Positions 46,101-55,514 of a DNA stretch of 64,000 nucleotides are shown in pieces. Position 1 is the stretch's first letter. Every line of letters starts with the position of its first letter. Source of the DNA: Anagrus nilaparvatae (Eukaryota > Arthropoda > Insecta > Hymenoptera > Mymaridae); contig JAKSXM010000007.1 of assembly GCA_022575985.1 (NCBI GenBank), forward strand, positions 6,760,501 to 6,824,500. The letters are read 5' to 3'. The notes under the pieces were generated by a model, which worked only from the letters and a program-made list of their open reading frames with translations, was not told the origin of the DNA and did no database searches. Position numbers and translations under genes: made by a program.

Positions 46101-49100
46101 TTTTTTCAGTCATTATCGACGTTACATGTGATTATAAAATATAATAATTTACATAATTTTTAAAATTTTTAGTAGCAAATCATGCATTTGATATTCTATT
46201 TGGTTCTTTTATTACTTAGTCACGTAAGTTTCAAGATTATATAAATTTTATTGCTATAATAAATTTTCTAGTCGCTTGCAATGTTAAATGCATCCAATTT
46301 TTCAATAATTTGTTAATAATAATAATAATAAATCTGTTACTTTTTGGTAAAAATGGACCCCGGATTCGATTTCAAGAAAGAAAAAAACATAATTAATCTC
46401 CACTTTTATCCGAATAAAAGAACACGAATGGTTCTATTCGGCAGCTCGAGACTGTATATTAATTAATTATCTGCATTTTTGATTAAATAATCATAAATGG
46501 AGTCCTGTATTAATTATTATTTAAAATAGTGCATTAATAATTAGTAATTATTCAAAATTGGCCATCAGGAAACAAATTTTGCGTAAAATATTGCTGGCAT
46601 ATTTCTGTAGCAGATCCAGATCTTGCAGGAATATTGTAAAAGATTTCAGAAAGACGCCAGCAATATTGCGAGCAGTGAATATGTCCACTTTTCCAAAGAA
46701 AAAGAACGCTAAAAAGAGGTAAATATTTCACAAATATTTTTGCGATATATCAGCAATATTTTCACGTTTGCAAGTTTTTTATACATTTTATTTTAAAAAA
46801 TGTATGAAATTGTATTAAAATGTGAATCGCAGCAATATTTGTGCAATATTTACCTCTTTTTAGCGTTCTTTTTCTTTAAAAAAATGAACATATTCACTGC
46901 TCGCAATATTGCTGGCGTCTTTCTGCAATCTTTTACAATATTCCTGCAAGATATGGATCTGCTACAGAAATATGTCAGCAATATTTTGCGCAGAATTTGT
47001 TTTATTGATAGTGATTAAAAATATGTAGGATTGAGATACGTGCATCCATTTTGTTCCGTATGAAATTTTTGGATGCATTTAACATAGCTTATCCTTGATA
47101 TTAAATAAATAAACTCATATAATACAGATCGTTGTTAACGATTGCCAAAATCCTGACCAAGAAATAAAATTAAAAGAATTAAATATAAGCGTTCCAATCA
47201 TTGATGAATTTGAAGTTTCATTAGGTGAAGTACTAGGTAAAGGACAGCAAGGCATAGTTAGAAAAGGATTTTGGAATAAAAATATTGCAGTAGCTGTAAA
47301 ATCATATTCAATCAATCCAAAAAAGAATATTCTAACTTTCTTAAAAGAAGCTTACATTTTAAACAAACATAATCATGCTAATATAATAAAATTATTAGCT
47401 GTTTGCTTTACTAAAAATTATAACAGCTTAATTTTGGAATATTTTAATGGTAAAACAATAAAAGAAATTAGATTGCAATCAGATCCAAAAGTTTTAAATT
47501 TAGTTGCAAAAAATAATATTGGTCAACAAGTCTGGAAAGCCATTAAATATTTACATGATAATCAAATAATTCATGGTGATATAAATAATAAAAATATTTT
47601 AGTCAGTCCTGAATTTGAAGTTAAATTGATTGATTTTGGAAATAGTTTTATAGAATTGCCGAATGCACCTAATGATTCTTATTTTCCTGGGTCTGTTTCT
47701 AAAAATAATGATATTTGCGATACTGTTTTAGTATTAAAAAACATGTATGAAGGTAATACTGATTCACAGAATATTACAATTGTTCATGAGTTTCTAAATA
47801 AAATTGCAAATATTTGTTCGGAACATCGTTATTATGAACTGCCAAATGTAGATGCTATTTTAGAAGTTTACGATCTTGAATTATCAAAAGCAGCATAAAA
47901 CATTTGAATTATTCTAATTATAAAATGTATAATAATAAACTTGTACATACGTAAAATAAAAACCATTTCCATTAATTTATTCTATTTTACCTACTTTGAA
48001 TTTCATTTTGCTTTTAATTCATTGTGAAATTTATTTTTATCATAAACAAAATTTTTGTGTTTAATAATATTTATGAAATATACCAAAAATTTACTTGGAA
48101 TCTAAAATTTCAATAGTGTTTGCATTCGGTTGTAGGACTATGAGAGAAGTTTAAGATTGGTAAAAACTGATTTATAAGGTTTTTATTTATATTTTAAGAT
48201 TTAGTATTTTTCAATCATAAAATCCCATCGATACATGTTTTTTCTTATTGGATGGAATAAACTTAAAGTCGATTTTTTTTATTTTAATTTAAAAATTAAA
48301 TAATTATATTTTGCGGATGCTTCACGTATGAGCAATCCCAATTAAATTTTAGAGGACGGAAGAAGATTCTAGTAAAAATTTCTTATTTGCCCTTAAAATA
48401 AAAAAATACAAGTTGATACAAATATATTCAAAAAATAAATTTTTCTGTCCGTATAAATAAAAATGGCTGCCAAAAATCGAAATTTGGGTGGGCCTGAGGT
48501 GTTAAAAAATAAAGCTATGACTTATTTTAGAAGAAGATACTTTGCAACTATTTTGAAAAACCGGGTTACGGTAGCAAGCTCACATAATTTACAAAAAAAA
48601 ACTAAAGGCATTCTAAAACGCCTATAATTATATACCTAAGTTGAACTGAAGGGTCACGAAAATCGGTCCAAACAATTTTTTTCCGAAAGGATAATTCAAA
48701 ATAAATCTTTTCACCTATATTTAGCTTTTTAAGTCCAATTCTCAGTTTTTGATTTTCTTTTGTAAATGTCTCAAAATTTTTTGACTTTTGTTGCTAAAAG
48801 CTAATATAGATTATGACATTTCATTGTATACCATTTGTAGTCTACGCCAACTGAGCCCAAGTTGGACTGAAGAGTCCAGAAAACTATTTATTTTTCAAAA
48901 GTGCGTAAAAGAATAAAAAAAATAAAAAAATTATGTTCCCCTCACCCAAGTTTAACTTTTTAGAACCAGTTATCCATTTTCAGCAATCATTTGAATGTTT
49001 TTTTAAAATTTTACTGCCTGTCGCAAGTGGAAAAATTTTTCAGTGTAAAGGGTGAAAACTACATAAACGGCTGCCAAAAGTCTAGAATTGGATCTAGGAA

Positions 49101-49532
49101 TCCAAAACTGGGTGTAAGAAGTTATTTTTTGTAGCACTTTCAAAAGAAAGTATTTTTGACTAATTTCTGCAAACCTTTAGTTATCTTGGGCCCAACTGAC
49201 ATTGTATAAAATTCCTTCTATATTTTAATAAAAATAAAATATTACCTCAGAAATTAATTCATCTCCAGGTTTGCAGTAAAGAAATATTTGTAATAATGCA
49301 ACAAACATAAATGCTATATAAATTAGAGATTCAAATCCACCTTCACTTAACGACTGCAAGAAATAAAATATTACATCATTTTTTATTATTAAAATTATAA
49401 TAAATTTAATTAAGTATTTTAATATTATCTTACGACAATCAGTTTGAATCCAATAATGCAAATTATTATACAGCTAACTAACAACTGTTGAAAACCGGCG
49501 CCTCCAAATACTTTTTGCAGTTTTTCAGAGAT
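40109..49532 (-). CDS. Odorant receptor (7tm_6 family), 3' exons only, with an intron of about 8.8 kb
   Basis: Four minus-strand exons with matching phase-0 junctions: A at least 49434-49532 (ISEKLQKVFGGAGFQQLL, IIGFKLLS); B 49246-49353 (SLSEGGFESL, LLQIFLYCKPGDELISE); C 40245-40400 (STAVAESISLSSWENYD, RSQKRLTITAGKIY); D 40109-40174 (ILKTSASFLSLLR, stop). The GDELI, then STAVAES..W, SQK.L..TAGK, then ILK.S.S...LLR series is the conserved C-terminal signature of insect odorant receptors, covering TM6-TM7 and the end of the protein. The intron between B and C spans 49245-40401 and encloses plus-strand F-box/LRR and kinase genes. Upstream exons (about 230 residues) are not seen before the retroelement at 50.8 kb. 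B and C could come from two different receptors; the matching phase argues for one. Confidence 0.7.
41173..41939 (+). CDS. F-box / leucine-rich-repeat protein, main exon
   Basis: The exon follows the acceptor CTTTTGCAG at 41172 and stays open to 41939, about 254 codons. Near the start, PLIYSIQDFTIKEKMRIRLV and CKDWFDAI match the C-terminal half of an F-box (the R-L-V-C-K-x-W-x-x-A/I signature). LRR-like segments follow, such as LESLTLKSLRVYGNC, IRELRILNCSF and LVRLIFNGI. The first ATG in the exon (41238) would cut the F-box, so a short upstream exon with the true start is likely; I could not identify it. Role by family: substrate adaptor of an SCF ubiquitin ligase in cytosol or nucleus. It resembles the gene at 59779-61229 in layout. 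It lies inside the large odorant-receptor intron on the opposite strand. Confidence 0.6.
42411..44125 (+). repeat. Segmental duplication carrying kinase gene 1 (left copy)
   Basis: The block from GCTGCTCTATGTATATGCAA to about TTGAATTTCATTTTGCTTTT is duplicated, about 3.56 kb further on, at 45968-48020. It includes the upstream region, both exons, the intron and the polyadenylation region. Introns and flanks remain alignable by eye, so the duplication is not ancient. Confidence 0.8.
42626..43983 (+). CDS. Small protein kinase with predicted signal peptide, copy 1
   Basis: Exon 1 (42626-42667) encodes MHLIFYLVLLLLSH and ends at CAC|GTAAGT. Exon 2 (43222-43983) follows ATAATACAG in phase 0, giving 267 residues. 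The hydrophobic first exon looks like a secretion signal continued by IAVNNC. The kinase fold has a glycine loop GKGEQGIV (about 51-58), the VAIK lysine at 71, a helix-C Glu at 86, a catalytic loop IIHGDINNKN (D163, N168; HGD for HRD) and DFG at 181-183. The stretch from DFG to the helix-F Asp (D206, DICRTG) is only 23 residues and lacks APE, so the activation segment and C-lobe are strongly reduced. Catalytic residues are kept. If the exon join is right, it acts in the secretory route or outside the cell; the substrate is unknown. AATAAA lies near 44058. It could instead be a cytosolic kinase if the first exon is not used. Confidence 0.7.
44130..45960. repeat. Repeat-rich spacer between the kinase copies
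   Basis: Two exact-looking 117-bp tandem units (TGGTATATTTTGGGTGCTAA at 44436 and 44553, each with AAATGGCGGAACCAATATGG) are followed by units starting TTATGAAAAAGAAGTC (44715, 44856) with GCGACCCAAAAAACCTAT, related to 7200. A C-run sits at about 45800-45812. No supported gene; frames here come from the repeats. Confidence 0.65.
46182..47898 (+). CDS. Small protein kinase with predicted signal peptide, copy 2
   Basis: Exon 1 (46182-46223) encodes the identical MHLIFYLVLLLLSH. Exon 2 (47128-47898) follows ATAATACAG in phase 0, giving 270 residues. The protein is close to copy 1 along its length. The glycine loop GKGQQGIV, VAVK lysine, HGDINNKN, DFG and the short segment before DICDTV are all kept. 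Differences cluster after DFG and in the C-lobe (NAPNDSYFPGSV; EHRYYEL), and three residues are inserted. The intact frame in both copies suggests both are under selection. The intron is enlarged by a 429-bp MITE. AATAAA follows near 47953. Confidence 0.7.
46572..47000. mobile_element. Foldback MITE in the kinase 2 intron
   Basis: ACAAATTTTGCGTAAAATAT at the left and ATATTTTGCGCAGAATTTGT at the right are inverted repeats. The arms are long (GCAGATCCAGATCTTGCAGG / CCTGCAAGATATGGATCTGC), so most of the 429 bp folds back. The intron of kinase copy 1 lacks it, so it arrived after the duplication. Confidence 0.8.
48021..49240. other. No gene seen
   Basis: AT-rich DNA with phrases typical of degraded transposons, but no splice-framed exon was found on either strand before odorant-receptor exon B at 49246. 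Confidence 0.5.
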
Positions 49533-49849
49533 TCTTAAAATATTTAAATTAATTATTAATTAGTTAATCATTTTTAATTTAAGGTAAATAATTTTTATAT
49601 TCATAAGAATAAATGTAATTAATATAAACTTAATTTTGAAAATTCATTGGGGTTCGTTGCATATAAAAAGGCTCAAATTTTATTTGTGGTTACAAGATTT
49701 AAAAAAACTTAGTACCCTTTGCTATGTCTAAGGCGCTTAAAATTAAATTTAAGCAACCTCAAATAATGTTTTCGGATGGCCTATAAAAAAATTCTTGCCT
49801 TTTTTCAACTATAAGCAATTTTGATTCATTTAGGGGTGGAAAATTGGAA

Positions 49850-50335
49850 TGAAAAACGCAATTGCGAGAAAAATTTTTTTTGAAAATTTTATTTAGCTTC
49901 CTCGAAAATAGGGGCATTTATAAAAAGTAATGTTTCACTATTTTTGCCCCCAGTTTTCCACCTCTAAATAAAGTTTTATCATTTTTCGGAGTTCATAATT
50001 GAAATTAGCAACCTCGATAACCCCCCGATATATTTTTTCCAGTAAAAATAAAGTTTTATGAAAATCAGGTTTTTCACCCCTTTTCACCCCACTTTTCCAT
50101 CCCTGGATGAAATTTTAGAATTTTCGGAGTTTATATATTTGAAATCAGCAACCTCAATAACCCCCCGGTGTAGTTTTTCAAGTGAAAATAAAGCCTTTTA
50201 TAAAAATTGATTTTTCACCCCTTTTCACCCCAGTTTTTCACCCCTAGATAAAATTTTAGTATTTTTTGGAGGTCATATTTGAAATCAGCAACCTTAAAAC
50301 CCCCCGGGTACTTATTAGGTGAAAAAAAAACATAA
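49850..50335. repeat. Tandem units of about 140 bp with CCCCTTTTCACCCC blocks
   Basis: GAAATCAGCAACCTCAATAA followed by CCCCCCGG recurs near 49997, 50142 and 50280, separated by lines containing TTTTTCACCCCTTTTCACCC. About three diverged units. Non-coding. Confidence 0.65.
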
Positions 50336-50520
50336 TATTTTACGAATTGTAAAGACTAATTACGTCAAAATGGCACGTTTTGAAGCAAAACAGGTGTTAC
50401 GTCTCAATTGCATATAAATTTCTTTATGCTATTTCTGAATATCTATTTTTGGGTTTCTACGCGTAATATTAAGTTAGTCTTTGACCTATCTTTTTCTGGA
50501 ATTCGAACTCATAATTAAAT

Positions 50521-50602
50521 ATTTTGACAGGTCATAAACAAGACTTAGTCTATTTTTAAATATTTTGACAGGTCATAAACAAGACTTAGTCTATTTTTAA
50601 TT
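50521..50602. repeat. Tandem duplication of 41 bp
   Basis: The 41-bp segment starting ATTTTGACAGGTCATAAACA at 50521 is repeated directly from 50562 with essentially no change, suggesting a recent duplication. Confidence 0.8.
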
Positions 50603-50614
50603 ATCCACGAAAAC

Positions 50615-50780
50615 AGTGGCGGATCCAGAAATTTTCTAAGGGAGGGGCGATATCAGTAAAAATTTGCAATTTTCTATTTTTAAATATTTAAGGTCATAAA
50701 TAAGGATTAAACTAGGACCCAAAAATAGAACAACCAATTATATATAAAGCCCCAAAAGGGTTCATTAAGGCAGTCTACAT
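50615..50780. mobile_element. hAT-like element, left end only
   Basis: CAGTGGCGGATCCAGAAATT at 50615 is the typical hAT terminus, as at 28725. The matching right end is not found before the retroelement that starts at about 50781, so the element was probably cut by that insertion or has lost its right end. Confidence 0.5.
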
Positions 50781-50980
50781 TCTTTTTTTTTTTTTTTTTT
50801 TTTTATTTTTATTTTTATATGAAGCTTCGAGCCTTCTTTGAGGCTATGCAGCTACGTTTGATTTACCTTATTTTAACATATTAGAGAGTGACTTAGAACA
50901 TTATATCTTACAGATTAAACAAATCTTCTTTTTTTACTAACTAGACAAAAATTAATTATCATAAAGTAATTATAATTGAC

Positions 50981-52039
50981 TTAAATTTTAATTTGACAGT
51001 TGTTGAAAAATTCATTCACATAACTCATCATTTTTATGTTAGGTTTAGATAAGAATTCTGTGATATCTACAGGAAGTTGATATCCACAATGAATTAGTTT
51101 AGAAACAAGAGATTTTCTTTCTTGGTCGAAGCGTGGGCATTGCCAGATTACATGGTTCAGGTTTTCCACTGGATAACCACATGAACATGAAGAATCAGGG
51201 ACTACTTTAATTTTATGCAACGATTCATTTAAGTTGTAGTGCCCTGATCGACACCTGTTGATGGTTGTAATTAAATCACGATTCAGATTTTTATTATAAA
51301 ACCATGGCTTACTAAAGGAATTATGAAAGTACTCAAAATAACTGACACCCTTAATCAATCCTAACTCTTCTATGGACATTTTTGAGGCTAACTTTTCTCT
51401 TTGGACTATATGGTTTCTTAGGTCGGTATGTGGAATATGCTTTATAGTGGGGTCTATTAAAGTGGCCGATTTTGCCAGCTTGTCAACATTTTCATTTCCA
51501 GTTAACCCCTGGTGTGAAGGAACCCACAGCAATTTTATATAAGTATCGCTATTATTAAATTTATGAACTTTCTTTCTAATTTCAAAAATGAGTGGATTAG
51601 TTTGCGCGTTAATGCTTGGGTGATTAAGACTTTCAATTGCGCTAAGGGAATCTGATATAATAACTATATTTTTATCCTTGTTATCCAAGGCAATATTTAA
51701 AGCTTCGTTGATTGCAGCACACTCTGCTGTAAATATCGATGCACGTTTGTTTATGCTCAGCATAGCTTGCTTATCTACTTTCTCACAAAAGCAGGCTGCA
51801 CCTACTGATATTACATCAGTGCTCTTGCTACCATCGGTATAAATATGTAATGAGTTGCTTTCGTTATTTAAATAATCATTTAGTAATAGGTTAGGATCAT
51901 TAGTATTTTGTAATAGTCTGCCAAAAAGTACGTCAGTATTCACCGGATTTGAAAGCAAGTAGTAGTCAAAGTTATATATGGGTATATTATCAAAGGCTAA
52001 GATTTCAGATTCATATTTCATTGCTTCGCGTTGATGCAT
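50981..52039 (-). CDS. RNase H and C-terminal zinc region of the I/jockey-type element
   Basis: The 352-codon intact frame carries all four RNase H acidic residues: D in HIYTDGSKS, E in AECAAINEAL, D in IISDSLSAIESL and D in GNENVDKLAK. WVPSHQGLTG is the usual block before the last one. A CxC-x9-H-x4-C-like patch (CSCGYPVENLNHVIWQC) lies near the C-terminus. The frame overlaps the end of the RT frame by 22 bp, and its second in-frame Met overlaps the RT stop as ATGA. This could be a simple frameshift mutation or a coupled reinitiation site. Confidence 0.85.
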   Translation of the reverse strand: MHQREAMKYESEILAFDNIPIYNFDYYLLSNPVNTDVLFGRLLQNTNDPNLLLNDYLNNESNSLHIYTDGSKSTDVISVGAACFCEKVDKQAMLSINKRASIFTAECAAINEALNIALDNKDKNIVIISDSLSAIESLNHPSINAQTNPLIFEIRKKVHKFNNSDTYIKLLWVPSHQGLTGNENVDKLAKSATLIDPTIKHIPHTDLRNHIVQREKLASKMSIEELGLIKGVSYFEYFHNSFSKPWFYNKNLNRDLITTINRCRSGHYNLNESLHKIKVVPDSSCSCGYPVENLNHVIWQCPRFDQERKSLVSKLIHCGYQLPVDITEFLSKPNIKMMSYVNEFFNNCQIKI

Positions 52040-53979
52040 TCATTAATAAACAAACCCCTTTTGTGTTTATCCTGCTTAATTACTGTGCTTAAATTCTTGA
52101 TGGTTTTATAAACCAAACTACTTTTATTAGAAAGTTTTTTGGAAAAGTAGGTAGTCCCTAAATATTTGGCTCGGTTTTCAAAACTTTCGACTTTAGATTC
52201 AGACAAAATAATATTTGTTGGGGTACTAGTTCGGTAGCCTAATGCCAATCGAAGCGCTGAGTATTGAATTCTTTCAAGTTTTGACTTGTTTTTACCATTG
52301 GAATATGGAAAATATAAAAAGCTAGAATAATCTATAATGGACCTAACATAGGATTTATAAAATAATATTAACGTTTGAGGGTCAGATCCCCACCGTATAT
52401 CCCTGGAAAATTTTAAGATATTTAATGCCCTGTTAGCATTTGCCTGTACTGTTAGTATGTGTGACGTAAAGTTGAGCCGAGTATCAAAATAAATGCCTAA
52501 GAATCTCCCTGATTGGGATGCTTTAATTTCTAATCCATTTAGTTTAATTTTTACATTATTGATATCAAATTTATTTTTTCTATTAAAGAACATAAATACC
52601 GTTTTAGTAGGCGAGATTTCAAGAGAAAGTTTTTTTAAATTATTATTAAGTATGTCAATGGCATGTTCAAATTCTTTTAAAACCATTGGAGTTATATTAC
52701 TAGATCTTTTATAGATTGCTATATCATCAGCAAATTGAAGTAATTTAAAACCAGGTGGTAGGTTAACAACTATTTTGTAAACATAAATTAAGTAAAGAAG
52801 TGGGCTCAAAACTCCACCTTGAGGGACTCCTTTATAGGCAAGAAAAGGGGTGGTCATTGTATCTTTAGTAAATATAGACCTTTTGTAAGTGAAAAATTTG
52901 ATAAAATTAATTAATTTATAAGAGCACCCAATTTTTGATAATTTTTTTAATAATATATCAATAATGACATTATTAAAAGCACCAGTGACATCAAGGAATG
53001 CTGCTAGAACAAGATCTTTATTACGGAAAGCATTATCTATTTCGAGGGTTAAAACTGTTAAATTATCTGCACACGATTTTCCTTTTCGAAAGCCTGCTTG
53101 AGATATCGGTAATATTTTTTGTGTTTCTAACCACCAACGCAGGCGGTTAGATAGCATTAGCTCAAAAAGTTTAGAGCAACAAGATGTAAGCGCTAAGGGT
53201 CTGACACCACCATTAGGTTTAGGGGCAAAATGCATGAAAACGTCGTTCCATTCTTCAGGATAAGACTCAAAGGCATACATGTCATTAAAAATGTTAAGAA
53301 GTATGATTTTATATTTGTGTGGGATGTTGTGTAGCACTTCATAGTTAATTCCATCTATGCCAGGGGCTGATTTATCGCCTCTGGAATTTAAAGCTATTAA
53401 AAATTCATTGATAGTGAAGGGCCGATCAAAAAAGTCAACGTTATCGTTACTACATACTGGTATGTCGTTTGGATCCACAGGAACCCATGGGGGACATAAC
53501 GAATCAAGCATTTTTTGGCAGTCTTGTTTATTTTGAAGATAGGAGTCTTTGTTTGTGTCATCGATTTTAACCCACTTATTTTTGAAAATTCTAGCAACCC
53601 TTAACGTGTGTTTAAAGTTGGATTTTGCATTTAAAGTACCAGCAAAGTTATGGAAAGCTGTCTTTTTTTTGTATTTAAATAACTTCATAGCAATAGATAC
53701 TTGTTTCTTATAACATAAATAATCTGAAAAATCTTTAGTATGTTCCCATCTTTTGAAAAATGCAATTCGCAAACGACGAGCCTTATCACAATCACTATCC
53801 CACCATGGGACAGGATTACGATGAATAAAATTTTTTACATTAGTAGGGTACGGAGTAGATTTTTTAACCGATACACGTAATTCTGTGATAAAATATGTAT
53901 ATTTTGCATTTGGTAATTTATTTGTAAACTCACTCGTAAAAAAGTTGGGGTATTTATCATCAAGTAGTTTATCGAGCAT
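52018..53979 (-). CDS. Reverse transcriptase of the I/jockey-type element
   Basis: The frame has 653 codons with no internal stop. The pre-RT linker (PVPWWDSDCDKARRLRIAFF) is followed by the fingers (GDKSAPGIDGINYEVL), AGFRKGKSCADNLTVL, FLDVTGAFNNVI, GVPQGGVLSPLLYLIYV and the catalytic LLQFADDIAIYK (FADD), then the thumb region to GLFINECINAKQ. An intact RT in an AT-rich, 5'-truncated copy suggests a recent insertion. The first codons (MLDKLLDDKYPNF) lie in the linker between endonuclease and RT, so this is not the natural start of the protein. Confidence 0.9.
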   Translation of the reverse strand: MLDKLLDDKYPNFFTSEFTNKLPNAKYTYFITELRVSVKKSTPYPTNVKNFIHRNPVPWWDSDCDKARRLRIAFFKRWEHTKDFSDYLCYKKQVSIAMKLFKYKKKTAFHNFAGTLNAKSNFKHTLRVARIFKNKWVKIDDTNKDSYLQNKQDCQKMLDSLCPPWVPVDPNDIPVCSNDNVDFFDRPFTINEFLIALNSRGDKSAPGIDGINYEVLHNIPHKYKIILLNIFNDMYAFESYPEEWNDVFMHFAPKPNGGVRPLALTSCCSKLFELMLSNRLRWWLETQKILPISQAGFRKGKSCADNLTVLTLEIDNAFRNKDLVLAAFLDVTGAFNNVIIDILLKKLSKIGCSYKLINFIKFFTYKRSIFTKDTMTTPFLAYKGVPQGGVLSPLLYLIYVYKIVVNLPPGFKLLQFADDIAIYKRSSNITPMVLKEFEHAIDILNNNLKKLSLEISPTKTVFMFFNRKNKFDINNVKIKLNGLEIKASQSGRFLGIYFDTRLNFTSHILTVQANANRALNILKFSRDIRWGSDPQTLILFYKSYVRSIIDYSSFLYFPYSNGKNKSKLERIQYSALRLALGYRTSTPTNIILSESKVESFENRAKYLGTTYFSKKLSNKSSLVYKTIKNLSTVIKQDKHKRGLFINECINAKQ

Positions 53980-54075
53980 CCAGTTAAGTACGTCTTAACA
54001 TTGCTCATTCTTTTAAATCTATATTCATAGTTTATCGAGCATCTTTGTTAAGTACGCCTTAACGTCGCTCATTCT

Positions 54076-54390
54076 TTTAAACTTTCTCTCTCTTTATCTA
54101 TTATTTACATTATATTCATTCACCAGTTTCAAGTGCAATTAAGGAGTTTTAAGTGAATTACTGTATCTACCTCTGTTCAAATTATTAATCAAGGTAAATA
54201 ATAAAAAAATTATTTTATTCTAAATCTGTGTTTCTTAATCTATAAACTATAATTTCTAATCCTTTCCAAAAGTTACCTAGACATATATATAAAGATAATA
54301 ATTACTCAATAAATATTCAATTTATTATAAATAAATTATTAATAATAATTAGGGTAATTATAGTCTCCACATTGGCGCCCACGACAAATA
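54076..54390 (+). mobile_element. Possible LTR 3' end and primer-binding site
   Basis: TGGCGCCC at 54373-54380, followed by ACGAC and preceded by TCTCCACA, has the form of a retroviral/gypsy-type primer-binding site just after an LTR end. An AATAAA lies about 60 bp upstream. The LTR start and a second LTR are not identified, so the call is tentative. Confidence 0.35.
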
Positions 54391-54830
54391 ATCCTATATA
54401 AGGATTAAATTAATTATATATGGTTTATTTTCATTATTAAAAATTAAAAATTCAAAAAATTATTCTTTTAGTTGAATATTGAGACAAAAATTAAAGCTCA
54501 AATTAATTTAAAAATAAGAGCTAAATATTCTAAACAAATTCTAATTTAATCAAACGAGTAAAATTTTTTAATTAGAAAAAAAAACTTGCAAGAGAAATAA
54601 AATATTTTTTATACATTATTGCTCACAGAGTTAACAAAAACTTTTAATTATTTAAGAAAAATTATTCATGAAGCGATAGAGTCAATTCAAATTCTTGCTT
54701 TTAAATCAAAATCAATTCTAAAATAATTTTTTTTTATATTTTCCAAATTCGTTTACTCTACCCTTTATTCTATAATAATAATAAATAATCAATTCGAGTA
54801 ATTTAATTAACATTGTTTTAAAATTTTAGT
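54391..54830. other. AT-rich, no gene; probable leader of a decayed LTR element
   Basis: No ORF and no repeat unit recognised; it lies between a PBS-like site and the satellite array. Confidence 0.4.
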
Positions 54831-55471
54831 CCAAAACTGCTTTAAATTCATTAGTGCTCATAAAAAGGGCCTTTTAAAGCCAATTTTTTTTTGTGCCAAA
54901 ATACTTAAAAAACTTGCATCACTGCAACACATTAACCAATTATATTTAAATCTTATTTTTTGGCCCAAAGTTGCCTTAAATTCATTAGCGCTCATAACAA
55001 GCGCCTTTTAAAGCCAATTTTCGCCAAAAATTTGTTTAAAATTATACCGCCATCGCCTCACATTAACCAAAAATTTTTAAATCATATTTTTGTCCAAAAA
55101 TTGACTCAAATTCAATAGCCCTCATAAAAAGCGCCATTTAAAGCCAATTTTTGCTCAAAAACTTAAAATTTTTACGCCGCTGCCGCAGATTAACCAAAAA
55201 TACTTAAATTGTAATTTTTGGCCAAAATTTGCCTTAATTTCATTCACGGTCATAAAAACCGCCTTTTAAAGCCAATTTTTGCCAAAAATTGTTCAAACGT
55301 ATAAAGCCACTGCAGCAAATTTACTAAAAAAAATTTATTTAAAAAACTTTTAAATCATATTTTTGGCCGAAAATTGCCTTAACTTCATTAGCGCTCATAA
55401 AAAGCGCCATTTGAAGCCAATTTTTGCTAAAATAATTAAAAATCTCGTGCCACTGCCGCCGTTTAACCAAA

Positions 55472-55514
<43 letters not shown>

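Larger units (their letters stand above)
50781..54075 (-). mobile_element. I/jockey-type non-LTR retrotransposon with RNase H, 5'-truncated
   Basis: On the minus strand an RT frame (53979-52018) is followed by an RNase H frame (52039-50981), a short 3' UTR and a poly(A) tail (the T-run at 50783-50804). The endonuclease and ORF1 are absent. At the 5' side a segment of about 60 bp is duplicated in tandem (near 53965-54010 and 54025-54072). The RNase H domain puts it in the I/LOA-like group rather than jockey proper. Composition is AT-rich like the host, unlike the two R1 copies. Confidence 0.85.
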
